From Whitmania pigra (taxonomy: Eukaryota; Annelida; Clitellata; Hirudinida; Haemopidae): a stretch of 64,000 nucleotides of DNA. The notes below the pieces were generated by a model. The model was not told the origin of the DNA. It saw only the letters and a list, made by a program, of their open reading frames with translations, and did not search any database. A program made the position numbers and the translations under genes. The stretch spans positions 96,001 through 160,000 of the forward strand of contig JAJTWR010000044.1 in the NCBI GenBank assembly GCA_021613335.1, read 5' to 3'. Of this stretch, positions 13,546-25,347 are shown one piece after another (position 1 is the first letter of the stretch; every line of letters starts with the position of its first letter).

Positions 13546-14525
13546 CACATAAACCGCCATCGCAGGGCGTCTCCTCAGAGCACATATCGCATTGGGTTCC
13601 TGGTTGATAAGGGTCCATCCCAGGATAGTTGCCTCTGTTTTAACATTATAATTTAAATAAAGTATGTTGATTAATTACATTTAATTAATTGTTGGTAATC
13701 ATAATGTAAACAATTACCCTCCAGAGAAAAGATATAGCTATGTCCAAAAGATATAGATATATCCAATCGAAAATTTTCAACATTGGCTCTCAGGGATTCC
13801 AGAAAATGGTTTAGCAAAATGACACCATAACTAAATAAGTAAAAACATTTTTACCCGGGTCCATAGTTGCAGATGAACAGTGTGCCATTACGTATTTTGT
13901 TTGCCAGGACAAGGGTGCAGTTCTTGACGGCACATCCCACGAAAATGGTATCGGCCCAAACAACCTGTTGCAGTTATTTTGAATTTTTAGTCATCTTTTT
14001 GGAAGTGATAAGTTTCTTAATAATTTCTTAATATATCACAAGAACTTGGCTTAACCTGTGTATAATGCCCACAATCTGCGCTGCAACTCTGATCATCAAA
14101 GTTGTAATTCACTTTCTCGCTATACCATTTTTTTAAAGGCTCCGTATAATTTAGCTCTTTCTGAGGCACGATTGCGAAAATGTTTTGACCAGTTGCAGCA
14201 AATGGCGATTCGGGTTCAGCGGGTTGGCCATGACTCATCGTACACTTCTGGATGTAATAGTAAGCCATAAGAGCCAGAGTATCGTTCCATTTCTGAAAGA
14301 AATTTTAGTATTTCTGCACAGTTTGAAGATAAATACTAAGATTTGTCAGCTTACTATTTTATTCATGTTAGCCGCATTCTCCAATCTTCTAAAATAATTG
14401 TGAGCATCTACCACTTCAATTTTCTGTGCGTCGTTGAGTTGCCCAACCTTGAGGTCTGCCATGACACATTGCGTCAAGGAGAGCATTCCAGTTATGGACG
14501 CAATCAGACATCTCGTCCTAGACAT
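13546..14525 (-). CDS. CAP-1: secreted CAP-domain protein (CRISP/GLIPR/SCP-like)
   Basis: Extracellular CAP-superfamily protein of about 200 residues. Exons: 14355-14525, 14056-14292, 13855-13964, 13546-13634. The start at 14,525 (MSRTRCLIASITGML) gives a signal-peptide-like N-terminus and sits 5 bases behind a TTTCAG. Motifs: HNYFRRLENAANMNK (HNxxR region), GQNIF, CGHYTQ | VVWADT (CAP1 signature, split by intron 2), ICNYGPGGNYPG (CAP2 signature), then a Cys-rich tail ending GLCG. The family binds sterols or acts as immune or venom modulator in different animals; role here unknown. The exon 4 donor would be GC rather than GT (TGTG|GCAAGT); if not spliced, translation runs on 14 codons to a stop. 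Confidence 0.88.
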
Positions 14526-16002
14526 ATTTCCTGAAACAAGATACATTCTTATATTATATTATACTTTATTTTTTTTATAAAGTCGTTGCTTTTGTGCCAA
14601 TATTTCACAACAATAGGAATTACAATTTTAACAATTTAGAAAACCTTGATAAGTTTTTAACTTTTTGCCGTCTCAGAGTTTCTGTGAAGTCAGCTAGATA
14701 TATATATATGTACTCTATTCATATGAATGCAATATTGACATTTTTGTCAGCAACATAATAGGCCTCTTTGTTTATGAAAACATTTTTGTGAATATTTGTT
14801 GATGTTTGCGAACACAATTTCAAAAGAAAGCCGTTGATCACATAATTTCTATTATTTTTATCGAATGTTCGGGACTTGGGACTTCACATGTCACTCAAAT
14901 CATTAAAACGTTTTTGTTGGTTGACTATTTGGTTGACTTAACATGACGTCGTGTCTCTTGGTTGCACCTGGTGGCGCTGGACCTGTCAGAGCTTTTATTT
15001 GAGTCACGTTTCGTCAGTTTGTTTCCGAAAGTCTACTTTTCTGTATGCAATTTTCGAGAAATTCTCAGGAATGTTTAAAGAAAAATCTGATTGGATGTTA
15101 GTAGCATCTGTTAATGCTTAATTTTACGTAAAATTCTAATTACTAGTTACTTTGTAATTTCATTCATTTACCTAACTTTCCTCTCAGCTTTTCTTGAAGA
15201 TGGAAAATTTTAAGAAAAATACAATAAAATGTAAAAAATGTATTTAAATTTAATTATTTCAATAATTTACCACTTTCGACAAAATTTGTAGTAGCTGTGA
15301 TCTCCCTAAATCTGCCCGCCGGTTTCAGTGTGTGCACCTCCCGCCAAAGTGTTCTAGATCCGCCTTTGTTTAAATTAAGTCCGTTTTTGTTTTATTTTAT
15401 CATTATTTGTTGGTCCTATTTTTAGTCTTTGACTCTATTTGAATTTTTTTAGATGAACATTTGAAGCCACCTCAAACTAAAATTGCTCATATCGTTCTTA
15501 TAAAAACATTGATTTCCTCCCAAAACTATTTCCTTCATATTTTTTTTGACCGAATATCAAGAATCGACTTAAAATTTAGCATGTCTTTCAGTTATCTTTT
15601 ATAAACGCTCTGGAAATTACCCGGATAATTTTTTTAAAAATAGATCATTCTGAAAGCAATAAAGTTGTCTCTAATAGTTCAAGTCACATAACTTCCAATC
15701 AATCATATCAATTTATCAGATGTTTCTAAAATTGCAATTTCAAGTGACGCGTAATGGTAGACCTTGAATCGATGGGAAGGAAAAATTTAGAAGTGGAAAT
15801 AGATCCAAGTTATTTATAAGTCGTCTAAACAATCATCTAATTAATGTTTTATTTAAAAGCTATAAAGAAATTTGGCAAGTAATATATCTTAAAATTTAGA
15901 ACAAATTCAAGGGACATATACATGTACCTTAAAGTTTAAGTTGGCATTGGTTTTTGATGTGTTGGGTCTTGAGGTGAGGATGGGATTCATTGATGTTTTA
16001 GC
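14526..16002. other. spacer between CAP-1 and the hAT remnant
   Basis: AT-rich and without an open frame or repeat that I can interpret. It should contain the upstream region of CAP-1 and, towards the hAT, downstream sequence of CAP-2. Confidence 0.5.
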
Positions 16003-17052
16003 CAGTGATGGGCAAAAGTTACTAACTACTAGTTTAACTATTTGTTTTTAGTTACAAGAAAAGCTTAACTAAATCAAAAAAGTTTAGTTAAAATGTAGTT
16101 TAAGTAATTTTTTTAGTTACTAACTAAAAAGTTTAATTAAAAAATTTTAAAATTATACTTCGTCAATCAAATGTTTTTTATTTTTCGATGGTTTGGACTT
16201 ACTCAAAGGTTCTCATACAGAAAGCGCTATTGGTAAGATGTTTGCCACAACATTTGAAGAATTCAAAATTTTGTGACAGACAATGCAACTAATTTTTTCA
16301 AAGCATTTAGTTTGCTTAGATGAGATGTCTCATCAAATGAAAGTGATGGGCGGGATACAATGTTAACGTTGGTAACTGTCCGCAAGAAATTGATGGAGAT
16401 GAGGAAACTGTGGTACTACCTCCACAGAAACGATGTGGCAATCACTCACTAAATTTAATTGCAAGTGTGGATGCTTTGGAAGTAAGGAGGTCTTATGATC
16501 GTGCAATGGGTAAAGGCAGTAAGAAGGAGCTCAAAGGCAAATGACGCTATGGAGGAAATTACTGGAAAATCCTTTATCCAGCCAATTAGTAACAGATCTA
16601 GTGTAGTGAATACCATGCTGTATAGAGAGTTGTGGAAATCGGATTAGAGAAGGTGAATGCTTGTCAGTCAGCATTGGGAATGGCAGCAATGGCCGAATTT
16701 GACATAAACTTTTTGGCTGCATTTCTTTTAGTTATGAAACCAGTAATGGCAGCCATGATCAAGATTTAAATCAGAAAACCATTTTAGTCTAGATCTATCT
16801 ATCGTGTCATAAATTTTTATTTCTAATTGCGGCTTTATTTTTGTGAAATAAACATTTACAACATTGAATCATTTTGTCCACTGATATTTGACAAAATAAA
16901 TATGCCAAATATTTAACAGAAAAAATTTATGAAAAGTTTAGCTATTTTTTGTTAGTTTAGTTGAAAACTTTTTTTATCAGTTTGACTAATATTTTTTAGT
17001 TGAAAGTTTAGTTAAAGTTTAACTGAGGAAGTTTAGTCAGTGTCCATCACTG
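16003..17052 (+). mobile_element. hAT DNA transposon remnant with inverted ends and 8-bp target duplication
   Basis: Left end CAGTGATGGGCA and right end (reverse complement) CAGTGATGGACA; flanking octamers GTTTTAGC (15,995-16,002) and GCTTTAGC (17,053-17,060) agree at 7 of 8 bases, the target-site size of hAT elements. Inside, broken frames give FVTDNATNFFKAFSLL and LPPQKRCGNHSLNLIASVDA, which match the hAT transposase VTDNGSNFVKAF and LPPHxRCxxHxLNLVAxxD regions. Several stops and frame changes: inactive. Internal A/T-rich palindromic TTTAGTTAA motifs lie near both ends. Confidence 0.85.
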
Positions 17053-17347
17053 GCTTTAGCTAATAAACTAGTGAGCAGAAATATGCTGATCAAATATAAA
17101 TGTAAGTATACATTGAAGCATATTGAGATTGGATTGCAAATTTTAAAATGATTAATAATTTGATTAACAAACTAACAAACAACTGTCATGCAGATTAATT
17201 TATTGATACATTCAATAAGCCTGGAAGCCAAGAAAAAACAATATTGTTCTTTAATTCCAATAATCGAAATCTGCAATAAATTATCACGAATAAGTAATTG
17301 AATATAAAATTTAAAAGTCTTCAAAATAAATTGCAAAAACATTTTAC

Positions 17348-18248
17348 CGCATAATCCATCAAGACAGACATCGGAAGAGCACATCTCACATGGAACACCA
17401 ACCACGTAAGGATCCATGCCAGGAAAATTTCCGCTAAGAATGAGATTTAAAAGTTGAAAAGTCGATCCAATATATTTAAGACTGAAAAAATTGAAGATGC
17501 TCACCCAGGCCCGTAGTTACAAATAACCGTGGTGATATATTTGGCTTTTAAGGGGGGCATGGTCGTACAATTGTAGATTGCGCATCCCACATAGTTTGTG
17601 TCTGCCCAAACGACCTAAAGGACATTTTGGTAGCTTATTTATAGATCATCCTAGGATCGTCTGCGGTCTACAAACCTGAGTATAATGACCACAATCTCCC
17701 TTGCAAGTTTGAGTTTCATAGGTATAGTTGACCTTTTCGTTGTACCACAATTCAGTTACGCGGGTCAGGTTGGGATTGAGGGGTGGGGACCTTACGTAGA
17801 TGTTTTGCCCAGTGTAGCTATATGGTGAGGCGGGAGAGGGGGGCTGACCGTGTTTAAACAGGCACTTTTGGGCCCACTTGAGAGCCATTAAAGCAAGTGT
17901 CTTATCCCATCTCTAATATCATTAATAAAATTTAGTTTTGGGGATGATGATGATGATGATGATGATGATGACGATGACGATGACGACGACGATGACGGTG
18001 ACGATGGCAATGACGAGAATGATGATGAACAAATCCTGAAAATATGAAAATTTAAGATTATTCCTGAAATAATATGCTCAAAGAGCACTAACCATTACGT
18101 TCATGTTGGAAGCTTTTTCGAGGCGCCTGAAGTAATTGTGGGCATCTAAAAATTCCTGTATTTTTGTATTATCCAAAGTTCCCTCGTCTATTTTGGAGAA
18201 GACGATGTGGAAGAAAACCATAAAGAAAAGTGAACATAACCCCAGCAT
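17348..18248 (-). CDS. CAP-2: secreted CAP-domain protein
   Basis: Exons: 18093-18248, 17676-17912, 17505-17614, 17348-17433, with the same phases as CAP-1. Start MLGLCSLFFMVFFHIVF is a clear signal peptide and lies 4 bases after a TTCAG. Motifs: HNYFRRLEKASNMN, GQNIYV, CGHYTQ | VVWADT, ICNYGPGGNFPG, and a tail CEMCSSDVCLDGLCG. Exon 4 ends with a good GT donor one base after the last Cys codon, so a further small exon carrying the stop is expected, as in CAP-3 to CAP-5; not found. Intron 1 holds a (GAT)n-like tract. About 195 residues plus the missing end. Secreted; ligand unknown. Confidence 0.88.
17941..18032. repeat. (GAT/GAC)n simple repeat in CAP-2 intron 1
   Basis: Run of GAT units grading into GAC and GAT-GAC variants. 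The opposite strand reads as poly-Ser, but it is intronic. Confidence 0.85.
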
Positions 18249-19391
18249 ATTTCTGAACAAGTAAATTATAAATTTAATTCAATTATTAATCAACAGCAGT
18301 ATCATTTACAAAGCTATTTCTCTATAATAAAGCTAATTATCTGTAAACAGCTCTATAAATATGATAATATAATCACTTGTTATAGGCAATAACGGGATTA
18401 ATTCGATCGGAAGAGAAGTTACGGTATTATTTATCAGATGACATTTATAAACTTTCTCGAATTGCCAATCATTGCATTATCGATTTGACTACAGCAATAA
18501 AGAATCATATATAGACGCCGCAGAAATTTTTATCAGTTTATAATATTAACGATAACATAACAATATTACCAATATTTCACCAATAACAGTAATAATGTCC
18601 CTATTTTATTACGCACGTAAAAAAGTATTTAAAACAAAGAAATAAAATAATTAATATCATAATTTATGACAACCATCCTGGTTTTTGCCCCAATAAGTCA
18701 GTTTTGAATGATTAACGAACCCAACTAAAACGCGAGCACGCAAACCATTTATTCTTTTTATCGATATTCATCAATATTTCGGATATCGACATTCGCCTGA
18801 ATTAAGGCTGCACCTGTTTGGTCATTCTTTGGATAGGTTATTTTGATAGTTATGGTTTTTGTGTGGTCACGTTTTGAAAAAAACATTTCCTTTACAATTT
18901 GGAGAAGCAGGTGTTCCATTAAATTATGTTCACGAAATGATTTAAATGATTGATAAGTTGAAATTATTCATAATGCAATTTAAAAATAGCAGAAGATTAT
19001 GAAACGTCCAAGTTTAACAAGTTTGAGCTTAAAATGAAATTCCGTTATTGTAATTACTAATTTATAATCTCGATACAATGTTGGTTCACGTTGATGTTTA
19101 AACATTTTCCAAATCATAAGACTTCTTTTTTTGGATATAAATCAACAGTAAAAAAATTATTTTTGAAAGACAAATCAACACAAATATTTTGAGTCGATTT
19201 AATTAAACAATTTAATTAAAATAGATTAGGATACATTCGTACAGTTTTAAAATGCTATGATGAACTGCATGAATAATTCTATAAATTTACTAAACACAGT
19301 TTAACTGGTTGGAAATAATTAATCATCATAAATTGTACACAATGTTTTTTATTCCTTGATGAAAAGTCCATTGTCCGAAGTCTGTTTTAGC
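18249..19391. other. spacer between CAP-2 and CAP-3
   Basis: AT-rich; no gene or repeat recognised. Both the CAP-2 promoter and the CAP-3 3' end must lie here. Confidence 0.5.
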
Positions 19392-20554
19392 CTAATAGTC
19401 TGAATCTAAACAGTGAAATGTAAGTGTGAATCATTGATGTATCAATTTAACCATATTCTCATTGAAACACGAAATTATATATTAAAATTGTTATTAAGAC
19501 TTATTATTGGTTAGACTAACCACACAATCCTTCTACACATTTAACGTCGAGCGGGCACATATCGCACGTTATTCCGCGCTCAAATGGCCATACATCAGGG
19601 AAGTTGCCTCTGTCGATAAATAATCAGCTTTCAATTTATAACTAATTTTCAAAATATTTCTTCGGTGCTTAAAGAAATCTTATCAAATTATTGATAAGAT
19701 GTATGATGAGTCAAACACGTGTTAGTATGTCTAAGCTGTAAGCAAAAAAAACACAGCAGAAAACACATTTGCAAATGTTCACTAAAGGTGTAGTAAGCAT
19801 AATGCTCTTCGTATGAAATCACATTTTAAATTATTTGGAATACATGCCAACCTTTGAAATTAATCCTCATTTCGAATTAAGTTAATGCTAACCCTGGACC
19901 ATAGTTGCACAAAGTCATTGTGGCATTTCTCAATTTTTGAGGCTGCATTAAAGTGCAGTTTACACTTGCACATCCAACAAAAATTGTATCAGCCCAAACT
20001 ACCTGAAAATAGCAATATAGTTGTTTGTTTTTCCTTTAGCGTATTTGATATTGGAATAATTTGAATGGATCTGATTAAAGAGTTTAAATATTTTCAAAGT
20101 TGACCCACTTGAGTGTAGTGACCACACATCTTAGAGCAAGTGTTTTGGTCATAGTTGAAATCTTTAATCTCCTCGTACCATCGTTGCACTACCAGCGAAT
20201 AATTGGCCACTCTCCAAGGAGAGATAGCATAAATGTTTTGACCAGTTGCAAAAAATGGAGATTGAGGCGTATCAGGTTGACCATGGTCAAACGAACATTT
20301 CTGAAGGTAATTGTATGCCATCTCTGCCAAGGTGTCATTCCACTTCTGCAAAAATTAATGTTTTTGAAACTGCTCCTTTGGGATTAAAACGGAACTCTCA
20401 CCAGCAAATTCATGTTAGAAGAATTTTGGAGCCTTCTGTAGTAATTGTGAACATCCAGAACGATTTTAATGTCATATGAGCTCAGTTGACCCGGTTTCAA
20501 TTGACTCTTTCCACAGTGGAGCAAGGTGCACAAGATGAAACAGGCCAAATACAT
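19392..20554 (-). CDS. CAP-3: secreted CAP-domain protein, complete
   Basis: Five coding exons: 20402-20554, 20109-20345, 19893-20002, 19521-19609, 19392-19405 (603 nt including stop, 200 residues). Start MYLACFILCTLLHCGKS is a signal peptide. Motifs: HNYYRRLQNSSNMN, GQNIYAI, CGHYTQ | VVWADT, CNYGPGGNFPD, tail CDMCPLDVKCVEGLC. The last exon supplies only Asp-Ser-Asp-Tyr-stop and is nearly the same as the last exon of CAP-5. Intron phases 0, 0, 2, 1. A short open stretch upstream (20,6xx) ends in a consensus GT donor and would join in frame; it could be a 5' exon. Confidence 0.9.
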
Positions 20555-20614
20555 AATTAGTGACTGAAGCAATGAGGAACAAAGAAATTAAGAAACTCTA
20601 TTTGTAAAATTACC

Positions 20615-20740
20615 TTAGTCAACGATTGTAAAATCGGAACCGCCAGGCTAGCATTTATAACCTGATATGCCTCAAATGTGGGGAAGCTATTGACTCGCTC
20701 CCATAGAGTCACAGGTGTGCAGCACAAAGGCATTTCCATC
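20615..20740 (-). other. possible 5' exon upstream of CAP-3
   Basis: An open minus-strand frame starting MEMPLCCTPVTLWERVNSF ends ...LQSLTK followed by a GTAATT donor, and an acceptor (TTGCTTCAG) follows only about 50 bases later, in phase, nine bases ahead of the CAP-3 ATG. If translated through, the signal peptide would be internal, so an untranslated 5' exon or chance is more likely. No similarity recognised. Confidence 0.25.
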
Positions 20741-20826
20741 TGACGAAAAAGGTTTTTGTCTTGAATTTGTGAGATTAAGATCGATTCAATAATTGTGAAA
20801 AGACTGCCCTTGGTCGGAAGAACCAA

Positions 20827-22302
20827 TAAAGTCCTCTCTTCCTAACTTATGACTTTAATAATGTCACTCATTAATGAATTATTCATTATTTTTGTTAATA
20901 AATCTATTATAATGCTTTAGTTACTTCTTTCATTTTTTATGAAATCCATTGTTTAAATTATATCAATTTAACATTTGTAAAAGACCAATCTAAAAACACC
21001 ATCCCAAAACATCTCATTCTAAAACCATTTATTCAAATCCAATAAAAAAAAGGGTAAACCATCCAAACTCTAGTCAGGAACTATAGTAAAACAATGAATA
21101 AGAGATTTGATAGGAACATTCGGTCAATTTAGAGACTTTATGGCATTTTTTGCCGATTTGTCTAATAATGAAAGTCTGTTGGCCCAGCTGCAGTCATGCA
21201 AATAATTTCAATGTTTATTGCACGTGCAATAGACAACATTGACTTGTAACTTCCTATAACTGGTTCTTTGTCTACTGCACAGAAACAACTCGCTCTGAGC
21301 TATTGAGCACGTCACAACTCTTAACCATTTGTCTGAGAATTAACTTTCATTTGACTTAATACTGCATTTGGCAACCACGTGTACATTATCTACAAAATAT
21401 TATAACAAAATTTATTCAATTTCTTTATGCATTCGTTACTTATAAGCTCAAGTAAAAATCCAGCATTTTCAATTTTTCTGAGAAAAGTTAGTTTGTGACT
21501 ACTTATTTCTATAAACGATAGCTTTATTACTCAACTATAATTAATACACATTTTGAGTAACTTGTTCAAAAACATTTTGTGGTTCTAGTAATAATATTAG
21601 AATTGTAATGATGTCCTCAACTTAACTCGTATGTGATAAATGTGGATCAAAGAACCACTTTCAAAAAATATAATAAATTTCAAATTTATTTAGCACTGTC
21701 CATACTGTAACTGTTTAACTTCATTTCAAGTCCCATAAAAATTGATGATTTCTAGGCATTATTACCTGAACTTTGCTCAAATCACTAATAGCTAATGATT
21801 ACTAATCACTAATTGCAACATGGGGAATCTGTTAGCGATGTTATTAGAAACTAGCTAAATACACATTATTAATTCAACATAATAGTAAAATCAAGTGGTT
21901 TAAAAAGTTATAAAAAAGTATCAAAGTCGTTATGGGCAGCCTAATTATAGACTATGGCAGGTGTGGCGGAACGGACGCATGCTTTCTAAAACAAAGGCAT
22001 CACTTTTGAGGAAAATGTTTGGCTAGAGCTTCGTTCTAGAAGTAGATTTGTTGAAAATAAGATTTTTAGCCTATCTGCTACAGACATAACAAACTTGATA
22101 GAAATAAATAAATAAGTCTTTTCGTTGAAAGGTTACTTTTGTTAAATAGATCTGCATCGACAGGCTCCATTGTAACTCAATCATAAATTTGACGACATTC
22201 TTTTGTATTGGAGTTATAAAATTCGGCAAACTCTCTTAATTTGTGCCTTCCTTCTGTTGGATCTCGACTCACCGTATAATTAAATTTATTTAAATTATCA
22301 GA
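20827..22302. other. spacer between CAP-3 and CAP-6psi
   Basis: AT-rich, head-to-head region between the minus-strand CAP-3 and the plus-strand CAP-6 pseudogene; it probably once contained both promoters. No other structure seen. Confidence 0.5.
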
Positions 22303-23272
22303 ATGCGTCGAATTTTTCTTATCACAATTTCAATAATTGCTGTAATTTGTTAGGCGGAATATGAATTTCAAATTCGTGAAAAGAGAATTATACTTATCGG
22401 TAAATTACTCGATAAAATGTTGGCAGCCCACAACTATTTTAGAAAACTGGAAGTAGTAAGCAACATGGCGAGAGTGCTACGAAATGCCAAATGTTCGTTC
22501 ATTCCATTCTCTGATGTCGTAAAATAAATTTAAGAAATGGAACTTTCGCTCTTGCTCAATTGGCTGGAAATTGGGCTCAGAAGTGCACTTTCATCCATGG
22601 ACAGCCGAGTTTTCCAGCTTCTCCTTTCAAAGCAACTGGTCAGAATGTTTACGCCAAAATCCCTAGAAGCGATCCATCACTTGTCATTGTAACCAGAGTA
22701 GTGCGAAGTTGGTACAATGAAAAGAAAGATTATTATCTTTTTTGCTTAGCAACTTGTGGATACTACACCCAAGTAAAAACTGCTTCGAATTGCAACTTGA
22801 CTCTTAATAATTTTGTTTGGACATTTTTGCAACAAAATTCTAAATTTCTAAATAAAGATGTAGTAAGATGTACATTAGAATTTTTAATAATTTAATGAAG
22901 TCCATAAAACATTGATAAATCTTTATTATTCTTGGAAGTTGTATGGGCACAAACTGAATTTATCGGATGTGCGGTTGTGTTTTGTTCAATTCTATATTCA
23001 ACTATTTACAAGAAAGCCTCTCTTGCGATTTGCAATTATGGGGAAGCGTTGGTATGTGTTAGGATGCTAACTGGAAACAATTTTATTGGTGGAAACATTG
23101 CTTACTTCTAGAGGTAATTACGTTGGAAAATATACTTTTATAAAGGGAACTCCTTGTGGCGATTGTCCAAATGCGTGTCATGATGGCTTATGTGGTAAAA
23201 AACTATTTACGACCTTTTCAAATAAATCTTTTTTTGGCTACATGTTGAATATTTTAGATTAACACTGCAGCC
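22303..23272 (+). pseudogene. CAP-6psi: inactivated CAP-domain gene on the opposite strand
   Basis: All five exons can be traced: 22,303-about 22,467, about 22,533-22,772, about 22,937-23,050, 23,112-23,194 and 23,268-23,272. Lesions visible: an in-frame TAG at 22,351 right after a 16-codon signal-peptide-like start; an apparent frameshift at the start of exon 2 (AAATGGAACTTTCGCT, where relatives read K-W-N-x-T-L-A); loss of the AG acceptor before exon 3 (GGAA|GTTGTATGG); and His to Tyr in the CAP1 motif (CGYYTQ instead of CGHYTQ). Remaining similarity is good (AHNYFRKLEVVSNM, GQNVYAK, LAICNYG, CPNACHDGLC), so the loss is fairly recent. Alternatively a rapidly evolving expressed gene, but four independent lesions argue against that. 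Confidence 0.82.
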
Positions 23273-23663
23273 GATGAAGATGACAAGAATAACCTGCTCA
23301 TTTCTCATCATTGAAATTGGTGAAAATTAAACATTCTATTGAAAATTTACAAAATATTGTAGTGCTTTGTTTATTTAAATAATCGTCGTGGAAATAACTG
23401 TAATTCGAATTATTCAATATTTTTATTTATTTATTTCCCATTAATGTGAACAAATTTACTTCCTTTACAGTGAAACCGCTCAACAAAATTTTTCGGAAAA
23501 CTTCAGATTTTAGAATTTCTACTTTATTAAACAATTTGTAATTAATTTCCACATGTAAATGAGCGTTTTTAAAAATTCATTAACACTTTCTGTTTTTCTG
23601 AAGGTTAGTACTGTTGCAAAAATCTTTAAGCTTTTTCAAAGATTACCCGGCATCCGTTCCAGA
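23273..23663. other. convergent 3' spacer between CAP-6psi and CAP-4
   Basis: Short AT-rich region where the two genes face each other tail to tail. Nothing else recognised. Confidence 0.5.
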
Positions 23664-25347
23664 TTAAGGGCCTGAATCTGAATTAAAACGTTTAGAAACG
23701 TTTAGTTGATTTGCAACTCTTATCAATTATCACAACTTTTTTATTAACAATTATTATTAACAATTCGAAATTGGTTTTTTAATTATTAGTAAAAATTAAT
23801 ACTAATCAATTAATCAATTAGTACTAAACCGCATAGTCCATCTTTGCATCTCGAACCCTTAGGGCACATGCGGCAAGATGGTCCATACTCATATGGCCGC
23901 TTACCTTGAAAATTTCCTCTGTAAAATAATTCCAGAACACTCGTGATTATTTGTGAACTGATTATTCGTGAGTCTAAATAAAATGTTATGTAATAGAAGC
24001 ATTACAATCTTGAGCATAGATGTTGTTAGAAATTTAAAATAAATGTAGTAAATAAACTTATAAAATCATAGAAATTTAACAAAGCAGACTAAACTAAACA
24101 ATAAATATTAATTTTTCCATGCTCATTCCAACAAATGAAATGTATTTGGACCATAATCATCCTATTAACACTAACGCCGGGCCATAGTTGCATATAGTCA
24201 TTGTGGCCTTATCACCACCCGGTTTCAATCTGAGGCAGTCTTTGCTTGCACACCCAACATACTTTGTATCAGCCCAAACTACCTGTAAATTGACTAATTC
24301 ATCCATTTATCTTAACAATTGAAAAATTTGGAAAAAAAATATTTGTTTCTAGACCGGATGAAATTGAATATCGATTGTGATTTAAATGAAACATTCACAA
24401 TTGATACGGCAAGAAACTTGGAATATTGAATGCTGAAACGGCAAGAATATTGAAATAAATTTTCAAAATTTTCTCACTTGAGTGTAATGGCCACACATCC
24501 GCAAACATCTGTTGCTCTTGTAGTCATAAAATTTAATTTCCTCGTACCATTTCTGCACTACTCGAGTGTAATTAACCTTTTTCCATGGCATTTCAACATG
24601 AATGTTTTGACCAGTTTGATCAAACGGAGATGTAGGAGTGCGGGGCTGACCATGTTTGAACAAACATTGTTGAAGATAATTGTGAGCCATTTCGGCCAGG
24701 TCGTCATTCCATTTCTACGTAATTTGAATTATTAAATTTTATTTCAAAATGATTTTTAGAAATAATTAAATCTTTACCAGTAAGTTCATGTTTGAAGATT
24801 TTTGAAGCCCTCTGTAATAATTGTGAGATTTGAGGATCGACTGTATTTCAGCCGAATTCAGTCTGCCCGGTTTCATGTCGCTCGTTCCGCTCGGTTTGGT
24901 GTAGCTCATTCCACCCGGTTTCGTATCGCTCATTCCATCCGGTTTCGTGTAGCTCATTCCACCCGGTTTCATGTAGCTCATTCCACCAGGTTTCATGTAG
25001 CTCATTCCACCAGGTTTCATGTAGCTCATTCCACCAGGTTTCATGTAGCTCATTCCACCAGGTTTCATGTAGCTCATTCCTCCAGGTTTCATGTAGCTCA
25101 TTCCACCCGGTTTCGTATCGCTCATTCCACCCGGTTTCATGTAGCTCATTCCACCCGGTTTCATGTAGCTCATTCCACCAGGTTTCGTGTAGCTCATTCC
25201 ACCCGGTTTCATGTAGCTCATTCCTCCAGGTTTCATGTAGCTCATTCCACCAGGTTTCATGTAGCTCATTCTTCCAGGTTTCATGTAGCTCATTCCGCAG
25301 ATGAAAAAGAACAGGAGGATGAAGCAGATCGAAAACATGGTGGACAT
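23664..25347 (-). CDS. CAP-4: CAP-domain protein with 18 octapeptide repeats
   Basis: Five coding exons: 24778-25347, 24478-24714, 24176-24282, 23830-23918, 23664-23677 (1,017 nt, 338 residues). Order: signal peptide (MSTMFSICFILLFFFICG), then 18 tandem octapeptides of type MSYMKPGG (residues 19-162), then the CAP domain: HNYYRGLQKSSNMN, GQNIHVE, CGHYTQ | VVWADT, ICNYGPAGNFQG, tail CRMCPKGSRCKDGLC, last exon Asp-Ser-Gly-Pro-stop. CAP-5 has a single equivalent of the unit (MSLKPGQ) at the same place, so the repeat grew from one ancestral octapeptide-like segment. The frame is open throughout all copies, with mainly neutral or conservative changes (Y/D, M/T, G/D/S). Secreted, probably with a flexible basic Gly/Pro/Met-rich stalk; function unknown. 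Confidence 0.9.
24862..25293 (-). repeat. coding minisatellite, 24-bp unit x 18
   Basis: Eighteen head-to-tail 24-bp units inside exon 1 of CAP-4, each coding one octapeptide (M-S-Y/D-M/T-K-P-G-G with end variants PGR, PDG, PSG). Central copies are almost uniform and edge copies diverged, the usual pattern of expansion by slippage or unequal exchange. The opposite strand also stays open (ARFHVAHST-like) but only as a by-product. Confidence 0.95.

Noticed and set aside
17888..18088. Minus-strand poly-Ser frame near CAP-2
   Set aside because: Translation of the (GAT)n tract in CAP-2 intron 1.
21960..22040. tRNA-like start GGCAGGTGTGGCGGAACGGACGC
   Set aside because: No matching acceptor-stem partner and no GGTTCGAATCC-like arm at the right distance.
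24862..25293. CRISPR array for the regular 24-bp repeat
   Set aside because: Units are contiguous without spacers, in frame, inside a eukaryotic exon.
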